Below are positions 34,313-64,000 of a DNA stretch of 64,000 bases, in pieces. A program made the translations under genes and the position numbers. A model generated the notes under the pieces. The model was not told where the DNA came from, searched no databases, and saw only the letters and a list, made by a program, of their open reading frames with translations. The DNA is from Nannobrachium achirus (taxonomy: Eukaryota > Chordata > Actinopteri > Myctophiformes > Myctophidae), in NCBI GenBank assembly GCA_963921795.1, contig OY997639.1, positions 63,419,394 through 63,483,393 of the forward strand, in the 5' to 3' direction. Position 1 is the first letter of the stretch. Each line of letters begins with the position of its first letter.

Positions 34313-36688
34313 TATATGCATGAGGACTGCAGCAGGCTGGGCTACTTACAATATTTTCTTCAGTTAAGTTATTTGGATGTTATTTTGTTATTTATTCCTA
34401 TATTCAACTATGATCTATGTATGTTTAACTGTTTTTATGAATATTTAATTATATTTAGTCACATGCAGACTTCATGCTGTTTTGATTGAATATTTATTGA
34501 ATTTTTGTTTTTGGTGATGTTTTTAGACAAACTTGTGAATTCACATATTACAAAAACATGAGATGGATAATAGCAATAAAAGTAGTAAAACCACCCACCC
34601 ACACAAGAAGTTACAGTACAAATTCCACCCCTACGTTAATATTATAAGTTGGAAAGTTGATCAGGTTTCCCTTTAGTTAACTTGCCACACAGATGTAATA
34701 ATGCTACTGTAGTTTGCTCCTCCACACTAATATCTTTGTGGCATCCAATCGAATGTTAATTATTTCAACCAAGAGGGGGAATTCTCAGATTTTCACATTT
34801 TAAAGATCCATTTTTACCCAGATCTGCTGTGAGTAAAACAAACTACGTTGTATGATGGTTCACACAAGTCCTTGTACTGTACATCTCCCCAAATCCAAGA
34901 TTCTAAGGGCAGGTACAATTTCAGGTTCTGTCATCTCTGTATTTCCAAACGTTCTCCTGACAGGAATTCCAGGGAATAGTGTATTTTAAGATGCACCTCA
35001 AGAATTCTGTTCACTTAACTTGGCCGTTTGTAATAAAATGAAATGTTTAATCGTGTTTTTTTCTTTTTGGAGCTGTGTGAAGCACAGGCTCCCTATACGT
35101 GGCTGTGTGGGTCTGTGTGTGTGTGTGTGTGTCTGTCTGTCTGTGTGTCTGTCTGTCTGTATGTAGCCTGAACTTCCTAAACTTCGGCACGCCACTAGTC
35201 CCACAGTTTTGCCACCACACACTCGCGCCATATGTCAAATCGACCGGCTTACTCGGGAATCGTGGGCTATTACTTTTCTAAGAGAAAGGTTCTATAGTTT
35301 AATTGATATTAATTTATTAGTGAATTAATTTTCCCCATTGACTTATAATGGGAATCGCAAAAACTCACATTCAATTATTTGTCTCTCGCAAACCATAGGG
35401 GCTAGAGTTTCAAGACTTGGAGAGGAGGTTCATAATGATTTCAAGGATTAAATAAAAAATAATTGTGTCATTTGGCCGCATGGTGGCGCCATAACACCCC
35501 ACTTTACGTTTTGGCCTGTAACTCTTGAACCGTAGGTCGGAAAATTAAAAATATTTTTTCCCTGGATTCCTTGGGTCATGACGCATCTCCCCATATAGGC
35601 CACGCCCATTTGCGCCATGATAGATTTTCCGCCATCTTGAATTTTCTCCAAAACACACTTTTTGCTCCTTTTCCTACATATTTTCTTCAAATGTCACAAA
35701 AATCGGTACACATGATCCACACACACACACACACACACACACAACTTCACACGGGTGTGATTTTTTAGTTTATGGCTAGCACAGTCATTGATTGTTAATC
35801 TTCTGTGTGTGATCTGTGTGTGTGCAGATGTATGAGCTAAAATTTAAGCCGTATTTATTATTAGGTGTGCACTGTTGTAGTGCACCGAGATATTGCTCAT
35901 CTACAAGGCTCTGTGTTGCAGCACGATGCATTGTGAGCTTATAGATAGGCTATTTTCAGTGGGCGACTCCATGCACAAAACAATGAAGTATATCAAGCGT
36001 TTTACTGTACAGGAAGTATGTGTGGTTTACATGAATCTGGAGTATTAATTTAAACCGCCTTTTATCTCTTAGCCTTCTCTCTCACACCTGGCTACATCAT
36101 GCTTATGAGTCTGCAATATACAGTATGTACTTCTTTGTCCTATTGATTTATTTTATCATTCCCCATCGTGTATTTTTCCTAATTTAGGGCAGGATTATGT
36201 CTTTGTTGGACTGGACATAATCAATTCCTCATAGTAACAGAAAATGCCTTTGTACCCCAGGACGTAAGACGTTATGTGCCTGGAGCTCAATTATAGCCTC
36301 ATGCAGGAAATGCTGGCGTTAAATATTCATCAGTCCTTAGTTAATGTTTAATCAGTTACATTTACTAAAACAAACCTTTTTACATTGACATGAACATAGG
36401 CTGACCTAATGTACATGTTCATAAGCCTATGTTTGCTGTGATCATTTGTGCGCGCATGCACTTAAACACAGCAGCATGCAAATTATATTTAGCTGCAGAA
36501 GCAGTGACTTGACCTGCAGCGTTGTGTGGTTATCAGGTGAATAACAGTTCACAGCGGTTCTGAATGGGGGATGCTTCTCGTTTCTTCAGGCTAACCTGAG
36601 TATGGTCACACGTCTCACTGTCATAGTGACTGTTCTGCTAACCTCAGACATACAGTCTGAGAATTACACTTTCACATTCATGTACTGT

Positions 36689-36788
<100 letters not shown>

Positions 36789-37801
36789 GGAAATACTGTA
36801 TACCTGTGATTGTAAACCTTTTCACTTTCAAGGAGACCCAGTTTAATTTGGTTCTTATCAATATAACTTAATAATGATTTAGCTTTTGTGTATTGTTGTT
36901 GTGTTTTTTCATTTTTGTCTTTATTCTCTTAAAATAATATATCTTTGTCCTGACATTATACCTTGTATTTAAATGTAAAAATTATAAAAATATTAAACAA
37001 AATAATGATTTAGCTGTGGACCCCCTGAAGAAGCACTGGGAGGCCCTGGACCCCACGTTGAGTACCACTGCTGTATATTGATCATTGCAAACAACATATG
37101 TAGTGAAAAATCACTTCCCTTTGCTTATCTCTGATTAAATACAGAGGCACAGTTTAGTAGTGTCTTTGCATACTTTTTACCTCATAAAAAGTATCTATTC
37201 TCCCTTCAGACACTTCCTGGTCATCATCAGGCTTTGTTCTACATGACTGGCAACCAGCAGACACCTGTTAGCTGCTCCTCTAAGTGACTGATCAGTAACT
37301 ATTATTGTTGTCAGGAAACAGATGTGAGTTCACGGCACTGGAAAGAAACCCTGTTTGTGACTGTGGTCATGTGTGTCTGCACGGTATGGCTGTGTGTGTG
37401 TGTGTATGTGTGTGTGTGTGCGGTGTGTGAGAGAGAGAGTGTGTATGTGTGTGTGTAGGGTGTGGGCGGGTGGGTTTCGGAAAGTATGACTTGGCATTTC
37501 CTGCAGCCGGTTTCTGCCCCTGACTATGGGTTAAAATGCACAGCCGTGTCTGCCCATAGCGCGCTGTACTAATCCACCACGAGTGCACACACACAACACA
37601 CACATGCACACAGTGCATGAGAGGAGTGGTACCGCACAGTGAGGTGTGGTCGTGCACGTGAGCGTTCATGTGTGACCGTGAGATGACCCTGGTCAGCTGT
37701 GGTCTAAAGCCACAGAGGTCGGTGGGAAGTGGTTAGATAGAGCTTGGCATCTAATGCAGGCTAGAGGAGAGCGACATTGCCACATGAAGATGTAAAAGGA
37801 T

Positions 37802-37865
<64 letters not shown>

Positions 37866-38524
37866 AGGCACGTGCACACATAGACATCAAAGGGGGCTTG
37901 AGCCCCTGCCCTTTTATCCGTCTGTAAAAAGTGCCCTCACCAGACCACGCAGTTTTTACTATAAGTGAAGGAAATACAAATGCCCTCTTTCCGTGCAATA
38001 CTGTACCTGATGGCAGCATTCAAGAAGAATTGTATTTTCACCAAAAGGCCCTTTTAGAAATTTCAGCCCCTGCCACACACACACACACACGCAGAGCGGT
38101 GTGCAGAGGTCTCAGTGCATTGTCAAAGTAGTGAAATGTGACGTGAGGCTGGTCACAGTTGACATCCAGTCGTTCCCTCATGCAGACACACAAATAGGCA
38201 CAAATGGGTTTAAATGTCGGGGGCAGCGCACCATCAGAGGCTCGAATGGGATAAATTTGTTCCAGATGAGGTAGAACATATAGATTGTGTTAATGACATA
38301 CTCACACAGATGGCTAGCACGCACACACGTATGCACGCACACACACACACACGCACACACACACACACGCATGCAGATGAGCTCCAAAAACAGCCACCCT
38401 GGGAAACGGTGAATTCCCCAAACCGCAGAGTGCATGAGAGGGTGAGGGGAGCCATGGGAAAGCAGGATGCCTGCGAACCATGCAGGGAACGGACAGGACA
38501 GGGCCCAGGCTACAACACACTGCA

Positions 38525-38611
38525 AGGAGAAGAGAGGAGAGGAGAGGAGAGCAGAGCGTTAGAGAGAAGAGAAGAGAAGAGAAGAGAAGAGAAGAGAAGA
38601 GAAGAGAAGAG
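38525..38611. repeat. (GAGAA)n pentanucleotide tract
   Basis: AGAGGAGAGGAG grades into about nine clean GAAGA units. Confidence 0.9.
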
Positions 38612-39406
38612 ACATCCTGATTTGACCAATTTGGCCCAGGATGTATATGACAGCATCTTATGGTTCAAAGGCCACATTTCTGGGCGGGTTGAAAGCTGCA
38701 GTAGGTGCGTGTGTGCATGCATCCGTGGCATGCGCGCGCGCGCGCACACACACACACACACACACAAGCATGCACACGCGCACACACACACAAGTTGGTC
38801 AAAGCTGGTCGCCCTGTCTAGCCTGTTTATATACAAGTCAGTCTATGTGGAGACTTTGCATGAGGGTGGTCGGTCACACAGCGCTTCCCCCCAGATTGAC
38901 ACACTTTGGGAAAACCCTAAATCAGAGGTCTGGGTAGGTACTGTATAGGTGACAGGGCCTACGAGATCTGGGGGTACGCCCATGGTCCCCCCCCCATTTC
39001 TGGGGCCCCAAAAGGGGGGAGACTGGCTGGGTGGAAAGGTTGAGGAGGAGGAGGAGAAGGAGGAGGGGTGGTGCCTGCTAACTGAGCCGGGATCAAGGCG
39101 AGAAGGTATCTGGAAGTTTTTTATTTTAATGACCTGGGAAAACCAAAGTGGAGCGGCCGGTGACTGGGTGAGCTTTTTCACCGGGTTTGGAAAGTTCCAG
39201 CCATTTGGCTGAGTTCACTGACGTTCGCGAGAAACTCCCAAAGGTTACAAATCACGTCAAACACTCCTGGATTCATGTGTGGTCGCTCCAGTTGTTTTTG
39301 TAAATTCTGCATTGTGTAATGTCTCCCCAGTAAAATCTTTTTACTGCCTCGTATTAAACCCCATTATGGTCGCACTTCAATCATTATGCAATAAAGTTAT
39401 TTTCCA

Positions 39407-39452
<46 letters not shown>

Positions 39453-39804
39453 AGACTGCCTAAATTAAAGACAATGCAGTAAAGACATTACAAATGAACC
39501 CATAATTTATGGTTTGAATTGTTTTGCAGAATAACAGCAACAGGATCCAGCCGTGTCATTGCTATCAGCCCTCCCCTTGGCTGTTTTTTCAAAAATCTTT
39601 CTATCCAACCAGAGAATGTCTTTCTGAACGTAAGCTGTTTATGTTTAGATGTATGTGGTCTCTGACTGTCCCCACCCTCATCAACCCCCCCCCCCCCCCC
39701 CCCCCCACAAACACACACACACAGATACACTCACTTGTACCTTCAACTCATCACTGACACCCGCTCGATTATCTGTTTTGCGTGTGAAAAACCCGTCTCT
39801 CAAA

Positions 39805-43699
<3,895 letters not shown>

Positions 43700-43898
43700 A
43701 CTGTCCTCATCCTCTGGTGCTGATGTGGAAGTGAAAGGTGTAGGCCTACATCCAAATGTTTGGCTACTAGTGCAACAACTACTGAACTGAGATTTAAAAA
43801 AAAAAATGTGAACTGTGAGAATGTGAGAAAATATATCTGTAGCCTAATGTGTTGACATTTGGTAACAATAGCATTAAATGATTCTTCGTATTTTCTAT

Positions 43899-43904
43899 AA
43901 TAAA
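43899..43904 (+). terminator. aicda polyadenylation signal
   Basis: AATAAA lies 200 bp after the stop codon and is the first such hexamer in the 3' flank. Confidence 0.7.
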
Positions 43905-44241
43905 ATATTATTTTGTAAAATTGAGAAATTGTGTTGCTTTTGCTGTTATCCATTATATATTATTAGTATCTATCAGAGCCTTGTATTATTTGGAGTTATG
44001 ATTATGAAGCGCTCTTTTCGTATTTCATACATAGCAGACCCGCGTGAGCATAACGGCTTACATAATATTTATTTCAGCAGATAACGGTACCAGGCAGCGG
44101 GTGCGCATCTACACTGTCTATTACGCTCACGTCGCATTCAACGCACACACACACACGCACGCACGCACACACACACACACAAGTGCGGGCACCACTCTCT
44201 CACGGACAGTCAGACACCGAATGAATTGTTAACGAGTCAAG
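43905..44241. other. Short spacer and probable necap1 promoter
   Basis: Only about 340 bp separate the aicda polyadenylation signal from the necap1 ATG. The spacer holds an (AC)n tract (44145-44180) and no TATA box. CAAGATGGCGACC at 44238-44250, over the start codon, fits the YY1 motif (AAnATGGCG) seen at many TATA-less promoters. Confidence 0.5.
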
Positions 44242-56300
<12,059 letters not shown>

Positions 56301-56426
56301 AGAAGATGGGAGATTCTCTTTTCGTTTCCTCACCTCTTTTGTCTTTCTATAAATTGATTTAGTGTTTTTATTTTATTTTATTACAATTGTGTAAGACCCA
56401 GTAGCTACAGTACGTCTACCAGAATC

Positions 56427-56806
56427 ATCTAACCCAGTGGTTCTCAAACTTGGGGTCGGGACCCCAAGTGGGGTCCTCAAATTATTTTGTGGGGTCTCCA
56501 GATGATTAGCTTAATGCCCATTTTTTTTCTCACTCAACGGTAAATATTCCAACATACAGTATAAGTGTGTTGTACAGGGTATTTGCACATTTATAAAGTG
56601 ACAATGTAAGGACTTTCAAGACCTTTTTAATACCAAAATGGCAAATATTAAGTAAGAAAGAGGCAAACATTGTGACAATATTTATCTATGGAACCGAGTA
56701 ACGCTAAATGTAATACCTACAATTCCAAATGCTTGTCAGGGTGGGGGTCAAATATGTTTATTTTGGGGGTCACGGCCTAAAAGGTTTGAGAACCACTGAT
56801 CTAACC
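56427..56806. mobile_element. hAT-like MITE after necap1
   Basis: Element 56435-56798 (CAGTGGTTCTCAAACTTGG ... GGTTTGAGAACCACTG) is flanked by perfect ATCTAACC duplications. It lies 134 bp past the necap1 stop, probably in the 3'UTR. Confidence 0.92.
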
Positions 56807-57464
56807 ATCTTCTCTCTGTTCAGTTCTGACTCCTGCAATGCCTTTCTCCTGAACTCAACCTGAGCCACATTCCACTGGACTGCACAGTCCAATCCCATCC
56901 CTGTCTCACCCCAAGGTGACTTGCACCACGTCCTCGAAATGTCACACTTTTTTCTTATTGGAGGTGTGTGCGTGGCAGGCCAGGGTGACACCTTCGTCCA
57001 TTTATAATTGCATATCACGTATTTTAGTTTCCATAACTATTAAGTAGAGTATAGACACGCTGGTAATTATGGAGACATTTCCTCCAGGAAAACCATAGGT
57101 CATACCCTCCGCCGCGCCTTGGCACGCTCTCCATCTACACCGCTCTCCTCTCTACACCTTTTTCCGTCTCCGTTCATCTACCTCCTCCTCCTCTCCATCG
57201 CACAAGCTTCCATTTCTCCACTTTCCCCGTTCCATCTTTTCATTCACGCCTTGCCCCCCGACACACCCCGCCCCATGTTTTTGCATTTTATTTCCTAACA
57301 ACCAGATCGCTGAGAGGGTGAAGACTGAGGAGGGCTAATCGCAAAGAGACGATCCCATGGGGACATGAAATGAAACTAATAATAATCAACGAATGAATTT
57401 ATGTACAGAGAATATTTATTGTATTATGTATATAGCGTCAGTGGATTTGTTGTCCTTGGTGTGT

Positions 57465-57536
<72 letters not shown>

Positions 57537-59158
57537 TGCGCGTGCGTGTGTGTGTGTGAGTCTGCCATAGATCATTCCCCTCCAAGTCCCCGTCTGGGGG
57601 GCCTAATTATATATGCACTGACCGGCGATGGTTACAGACACATTTCTAAAGGTTAAAACCTATTATATGAATATGCTTAGGTGAAGCTTGCAGCCACTCA
57701 AATCCACCTTTCACTAATGGTTAGCCCTGCTAGATATTAGTGCTATCTGGCGCACTCTAGTGTTATCGTCTGGAACTGCAGCTTCCATCCTAGACGCAGA
57801 ATGATGTGTCAGTTGAAAAGGCAGTTGTCAAGATAAGTATTTTATTTCTGGGTCCAACAACTGGTCACGGTGACGCTGTTCTTATTCACAACCTAATCTG
57901 ACTGACAGAACATGGAGGAATATTGACGATGATTAGAGGGAGAGAGAGAGAGAAAGAAAGGGGTGGCAAATAGGCATTTTAGATTTGAGGCATTTGTCAC
58001 GGCAATAAAGCCTGTACAGCTACCAAAAGGTCACAGAGGCTCATCATGGGTGCACGTGTTACGTGCCTTGATGAGGACTTTAAGAGGAAACAGGAGTCAG
58101 AGAGAGAGAGAGAGAAAGCCCTTCATCTGAACCTCTAAGGAAACAGAGGGATGATTTAGTTCACGTTATGTCACGTCATGCTCAGAGGGGTTTGTTGATG
58201 CCTCCTGTGACTCAATGAGTCACCCTCTCTCTCCCTCCCATCAATAGGCCTGTGTCTGCACTGTCTCTTGTGCCCCAGGGGTCGAGCTCAACTCCTCTCC
58301 CGGCCACTCTTTTTACGAGAACAGATCCTAGACCTGTGTATCAGCTACTGTTGCCCTTTCGGCCGGGTTGCACTGTACAGTACATACTAGTAGAGGCTTA
58401 CCTGTGAGCTTAGTTCAAACTCCATATCTTTAAGGTTTACAGTAATTTTGTTGTTCTGGCTCTTAACAAATGCAGTGTGGGACCAAGCCAGTCCACGTGA
58501 GATGCAGTGTTTCAACTCTTTTATGATGTTGTCATTAAGAGGGGGAAAGGGAACGATTTGCAGTGATCACACATGCAGGAGACCTGACAGATGTTTGATT
58601 GATGTACACTATATGTGAGCGAGGCCTAGGTGTGTGTATGTGTGTGTGCGGAGGCGTTAACATTAAAAAAATATATCAGATCTATAAGGTCACAACACCT
58701 TGTATTGTGACATGTTATGACCCTGTAGATCGCCTATAATATAGATCATAAGTGGTTAACCCATGTCAGTCAGTGTTGGTTTGCTGTAGAACCACATACG
58801 TCATGTCCCCATTGATGTTACATGTTAATTACACTGTATATGTGTATGTAAATGTATATGTAAATGAAAATCTAAAGATACATAATATAAACAGACATAT
58901 GGCAACCAGTAAAGTGTGGTGGCTGTTCTTTTCTCCACTGTGGAATGAGTGTGAATATGATTAACAATTGATTATAAGAAAACTGATTCAATTGATTATA
59001 ACAAAACTGATTTTTATTAGATAATGCAAAGTGCACGTGGTAATACTTGTAATAATTGCATTGTCAACGAGTGTTTTACAGATCATACAGTACTGTAATA
59101 CAGTGGTGGCATCCATGTGTCTGTCATGAGCAGCACATTTATAATCATTGGAAAGAAT

Positions 59159-59620
59159 CTTTGAAGCAGGGGTCTTCAACCTTTTCAGGCCAAGGACCCC
59201 TTAGCTGAGAGAGAGAGACAAAGCAGGGACCCCCACTATATGTTTTTAGTTTTTACAAAACCGTGATGCAGATTTTCATCGATTTCATGGAGAGATTCAT
59301 AGACTTGTTTGACAGCACTGTCGTCAGTCTATGTTGGATTCGTGTTAATGTGTTTTTTTCAGACATTTAACCACTTAAATCATCAATACTTAGTAAATTT
59401 CACATTTTACATTGTACTTGGTCTGCTCTTTTTCTTACCGCTACACTAAACCTATTCGCCACAAGGCGCTGCGAGGCGTTGAGAGCTTGTAGATCTGCTA
59501 TTTGTGGCTATAAAGTTCTCCTCAGAATAGGGTCCTAAGATTTGGCTGCCCCCCTGTAGTAACTAGTCTGAGGACCGCCTAGGGGTCCCGGACCCCCTGT
59601 TGAAGACCCATGCTTTAAAG
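59159..59620. mobile_element. CAGGGGTC-family hAT-like MITE
   Basis: Element 59167-59612 is flanked by CTTTGAAG and CTTTAAAG (7 of 8). It contains the right arm of the palindrome at about 59480-59513, and is in opposite orientation to 20619-21067. Confidence 0.8.
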
Positions 59621-60110
59621 AATAGATTACCATGGTGCCAAATGAGAGCAGAATTGTTTCTAAATCATGGAAGTACTTAATATCCTGCCATCGCTGTTAA
59701 TCGCGTAATGACTTTTACAGAGCATAATTTCACAATTTGCCATTTCCTTTTGGCTTTTACAATGCTGTGCTTCACCATTCACATGATTCCACCCAAAAAC
59801 ACTTAACATGGAAACATAGCGAAGTGAAGTGACGCATCAGTGAGGCTATGGGTTGATTCCTAGCGCTTAATGGATCGTAAACTATGAAAGATATGATCTG
59901 TGTCCTAAGTCACACTGAGCAAAGGAGGATCACACCCTTGATACTCACAGAGAGAAGAACAGACTAATGCAAGATCTGAGAGATACAGTATGACTCACAA
60001 CCCTGGAGAGGGAGTGTGCGTGTGTGACTGTGTATATGTGCATGTGTACATGCATGTGTATTTTGTTAGTGTGCATGTGTATGCGTACATGCATATATAT
60101 GCATGTGTGT

Positions 60111-60160
<50 letters not shown>

Positions 60161-60330
60161 CTGTGTGCATGCATATGGATATGTTTGTGTGTGTGTATGT
60201 GCTTGAGCACCAGGTGCTGAGTTGGTGATTTATGGTGTTATGGGCTGTTTTTATGGCGACGCCCCTGGGTCACGTCTCCGAGGGACTCCTGCTCGATCGA
60301 TGACCGCCTCCCTCCGCCATCTTGGACCCA

Positions 60331-60503
60331 TCAGGCCTTGTTTGCCCAGGTTTTGGGGTTGCTACGGAGATCGCGGCAGCGTTTCTTATGGGTTGACCTC
60401 TGGCGGCGCCTGGGCCATCCCGAACGCTCTCTGCACAGCTCAGCTGGAACGAAGGGAAGACAAGGTTTCTCTGTGCACACACATTTACACATACTGTAAC
60501 ATG

Positions 60504-60558
<55 letters not shown>

Positions 60559-63528
60559 AAGTGCACACACGCACGGTTGTTCGGGTTAATGTACTTTACG
60601 ACAATTGGGTACAGTATGTTCAGGCTAGCAGCCCAATCAGATTTTTGGCCTGTATGGATTGGAATCTGATTGGTTTGATCAAGTCAGAAAATAAAGAGAA
60701 AATGCATGGAATTTAATTGTACCACATAACTAGGTGGTTTGCAATGTGATTCAAATCAGATTTTTAAAGATATCTGTCAAAATGTTTACTAAGGTAACAA
60801 GATTAAGTTTAAAGTCTGGCCAAAACCTCATTCACTTGAATGGAGTGTTAGTTTTTTCTGCAGCCAGCAGGAGGAGAAATAGTGACATCTGCTGGGCTAT
60901 TAATAAGAACTGCAAGGGAAACTCTTCCTTATTGGCCTTATTTTAAAATCCGGATGCTTGCCGCCTGGTCTGGACACTTAAGTCTGATTTATACTTCGTA
61001 TGATCAGGCCTTTGTCGTTACGTTGCTCAGTACAGGTACTGTAGGTCGACGATGTCTGAATACTCAAATCCAGTCTGTTCACTTTCAAATAACAGTAAGG
61101 ACAGTCAGTACTAAAGCTTGTATTTGAGGAACAAATCGGATTTGCCTGCAGGCTGAACAAGGCCATAATAATCTGTTTCCAGAAATGTACCTTGCCTATA
61201 AGAAGCCATTGTGCATACAAGTACATGAACACATGTGGGAAAACGTGCTGAAAACACAACACCAAAGATATACAGTTCCAGACTCTACCTTACAACATAT
61301 TGCACTCAGGTCTGTTCTATTTAAAGCTGTAACCTTTATGGGATTATACCACACACGAGCACCACGATTTCTACTTCTGAGCTAAGACAGAAAGCCCCTT
61401 TGGGCAAAGGATAAATTGCTCTTTGATCTTCACTTGCAATCCCACTTGTCAGTGACCCTAAACTACCCTAAAAGTCTCAGTAGAAGAGCAGGGAGACCAC
61501 CTTCAACCAGCAGTCATGTTATATTGTAATAACATACAGTACATACTCTACCAGACTGGTTAAACTACAATCATTTTTTATTCACTAAAGGAGTTATGGC
61601 AACTTGAATAGACATAATGAATTTGGCTAGTCTTATTGGTTTGCTCTGAGGTTTGCCTACCTTTGCGGTTCTCCTCGGCTTGGCACACTGTCCTCGTGCA
61701 GATCTCGTTGTTGACCACGTAGACGCGAGAGAGGCTAAGGGGACAATATGGAATACAGCATGAACTCACTAGAAAACTATATACGCAAGTGCTTCATTTG
61801 AAATTCAAAGCAAGCCTGTAATTATGTCTTTGTTGCAAACTGGAAACTGAGCTTGAAACAAGGTGGAACATACAAAACTACAGTAGAAAGATCAAAGTGC
61901 ATACCTCCAAAAACACTATGCAATCATTAAGATATGCCTTATCCACCTGACAGATAATGCAATGTTGACCTTGACCTTTGAACTTTTAATGATTATTCCC
62001 ATATTGTTAGGAAAGTCCATCCAACCTCAATTTTGACTTTCGCTGTGACCTTGACCTTTGTTTTTGATTTTTAAAGCCAATTTGGTACACTCAAGCTTTA
62101 TTTACAATTTAGACAATGAAGAAAATTAGAGAATGTTCGACATGCAACACATGCAGGCCACGAAAGCTGGAATGGAAATGGGCCTGTAGTATTAAGAAAT
62201 ATGAACAATCTAAAAACTAGCCAAATAAATATGACATACGATACATGTAATGATAATAATAATACGTTGGGTTTGTATAAGGCTTCTCATTGCTGAGACA
62301 ACTCCTGAAGCACTTCAAAATAAGAGACTATTAAAATAAAATAAAATGGTATATTTATATTTATACGAATAAAACAAGGATGGGCAACTCCAAAAAAAAT
62401 GTTTGACAGAAGGCTTGCCGTTAAAATTTAAAAAGTTTCAAGATGAATGAAATAAAATGAAAACGACTTAAGAAATAGAATGAAATAAGAATATAATAAA
62501 AGGTAAAGAGGGGATTAAAGCAAGGGTGGGCTGCTATAAAAGTCTTAAAAGCAGGCCTGCCCATAAAAAAGGGGTTTTAAGGCCTGTTTAATGCGAACGT
62601 TCGTTGTCTGAATTGTGGTTGCCTCAACTTCCAACCTACAGCACATGGCACCATGGGCAGAGATGAGTCAGAGGGGGAGGTACAAGAAGACATCACATCA
62701 CCTGTAGAGGCAGAGACCACCAATACATCTCTTCATGTTCTGGTGAACGGAGTACATCCTGGTGCATGGATACATATCCTCCCTGCAGCCTGCACAGGTA
62801 GAGAGAACAACAGCAGGTTAAAGCAGTGGTTTCAGGCAGTTTAGTTTAACTGGGGACCCCCCCCCCCCCCCCCCCCATGAGCACTAAGAGTTGAGGCATT
62901 ACATTTTGTATAACACGACTATTGTGAAAATAGCAGATCTACATGCTTACAACGCCTCGCAACACAGGCTTGTGAGCATGTAGATCAGCTATTTTCACAA
63001 TTTATGCCTCAATATTGACAATTTGGCCAGTGTTTAATTTGACATTTTAGAGGTATTAAAAAAATCCTTAAATTGACACTTTAGAAATCTGCAGATACCC
63101 TCTATCTATACATTTAAACTTTATGTTGGTTTGTTTACTGTTAAGTGAGAAAACAATGTTGTACATTAAGTTCTGGGGATCCCCCAAAATAATTTGGAGA
63201 CCCCCCTGGGGGTCCCAACCCACTGGTTGAGAATCACTGAGTTAAAGTACTGAATGACAATGACAAAAGCACACAGAAGGATGTTTGGCTACAGCACACG
63301 CAGCGGTAAAGAAGTCAAACCTCCACAAACACTTCCACAGTCCTCTACTGCAATCACTACAACTTATACTAAACAGCTGTCAATTTTTACCTCAAACCTC
63401 AAGTCAAATAACTTTGTACCTATCATTGTGGAACACTTTGTGTATAGGAAGTCTCTAATTAACAGTCCCCCCTTCCCAGCTCAGCCACTCACTGTTTGGT
63501 GGTTCATTGGTAGACACCACAGCATCAT
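60331..63528 (-). CDS. mfap5: Microfibril-associated glycoprotein (MAGP family), probably mfap5; 5' end beyond window
   Basis: Secreted component of fibrillin microfibrils. Four minus-strand exons fit together in phase: 63528-63493 (DDAVVSTNEPPN), 62789-62702 (CREDMYPCTRMYSVHQNMKR then CIGGLCLYS), 61734-61661 (LSRVYVVNNEICTRTVCQAE) and 60443-60331 (ELCRERSGWPRRRQRSTHKK ... stop TGA). Each has AG acceptor and GT donor borders. The cysteine pattern and CTR-YSVH, VNNEIC-R-VC match the MAGP core that binds fibrillin. The basic C-terminus without the extra cysteines of MFAP2 resembles MFAP5 (DELCRQMAGLPPRRLRRS). Human MFAP5 lies next to AICDA, which supports this choice; mfap2 is the alternative. 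Very short exons are typical of MAGP genes. Further small exons between 62790 and 63492 cannot be excluded. Signal peptide and N-terminus lie past 64000. Confidence 0.85.
60508..60555. repeat. (TG)n microsatellite in mfap5 intron
   Basis: A nearly pure TG tract about 65 bp from the last mfap5 exon; on the minus strand it is (CA)n upstream of the acceptor. Confidence 0.95.
62816..63247. mobile_element. CAGTGGTTCTCAAAC-family hAT-like element in mfap5 intron
   Basis: Element 62824-63239 is flanked by GGTTAAAG and AGTTAAAG (7 of 8). It holds a palindrome at 62931-63001 (ATTGTGAAAATAGCAGATCT ... complement) and a poly-C run at 62857-62877. Confidence 0.85.
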
Positions 63529-63608
63529 CTAAGGACAGAGAAAACACAAATTCAGCTTGGAAGCAGATCACTGTTCCACAACACCAAAGAATTACAGTAC
63601 ATGACTGG

Positions 63609-63750
<142 letters not shown>

Positions 63751-64000
63751 GTAACTGTTGCTAGTATCAACCACTTTCACCCTGGTGTCCCTATTTTCGG
63801 CAGGTCATTATAAGCAAAATATTTTCAATGATTTGTGTCTTCAAACGTAATAATGCAGCACGTTGTTATATATAGATCAGCAATTTTCCAATAGCCTAAA
63901 TGTGGTTAATATAAACCCAAATCATGACCTGAACCCTTTCAAACAACACAAGATTGTGTCATGCAACATTATTGTCTTGATGTAAGGACAGTGTTAGCAT

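Larger units (their letters stand above)
56301..60330. other. Convergent intergenic region between necap1 and mfap5
   Basis: No exon supported. It holds necap1 3'UTR sequence of uncertain length, two hAT-like elements (56435-56798, 59167-59612), a palindrome copy at 58665-58742, (TG)n tracts at 57463-57559 and 60114-60159, and AG-rich tracts near 57940 and 58100. The ends of the two converging transcripts could not be fixed. Confidence 0.6.

Noticed and set aside
38214-38948. 244-codon frame between nat14 and aicda
   Set aside because: It runs through (AC)n and (GAGAA)n tracts, so low-complexity translation.

Overview
This window is vertebrate nuclear DNA, almost certainly from a teleost fish. 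The evidence is multi-exon genes with GT/AG introns, fish-type AID (MISKLD start, 212 residues), long (TG)n/(AC)n microsatellites, and dense small hAT-like DNA transposons with 8-bp target duplications. I see no bacterial, plasmid or viral genes.

Six protein-coding genes can be assembled. On the plus strand they are il11 (1368-8086, first coding exon not located), znf628 (10981-24316, ten coding exons, 1475 aa, 17 C2H2 fingers), nat14 (30286-33972, three exons, 277 aa), aicda (39805-43699, five exons, 212 aa) and necap1 (44242-56300, seven exons, 252 aa). On the minus strand is the 3' part of a MAGP/microfibril-associated gene, most likely mfap5 (63528 down to 60331, four short exons, continuing past the window end). 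In human, IL11-ZNF628-NAT14 are close neighbours on 19q13.42 and AICDA-NECAP1-MFAP5 are close neighbours on 12p13.31. This window therefore joins two blocks that are separate in mammals. The genes do not form an operon or pathway; the link is conserved gene order.

Layout: 1-1235, repeats upstream of il11; 1236-9660, il11 with a long AU-rich 3'UTR; 9958-10158, probable znf628 promoter and 5'UTR; 10781-24316, znf628, with introns full of nested transposons; 24317-30285, gene-free, mostly mobile elements; 30286-34312, nat14; 34313-39804, gene-free; 39805-43904, aicda; 44242-56300, necap1, with large repeat-filled introns; 56301-60330, convergent intergenic DNA; 60331-64000, mfap5.

Three things stand out. 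(1) znf628 intron 9 is exactly one hAT-like transposon plus its 8-bp target duplication, and the duplicated target supplies both splice sites: a clear case of intron gain by transposition, since invaded by two more hAT elements. (2) One ~45-80 bp near-perfect palindrome (core AATAGCAGATCTACAAGC and its complement) occurs at least 20 times and sits inside at least five transposon families whose ends are unrelated. (3) necap1 intron 4 holds about 25 copies of CCATATATGG, the SRF CArG-box consensus, within about 1.5 kb.
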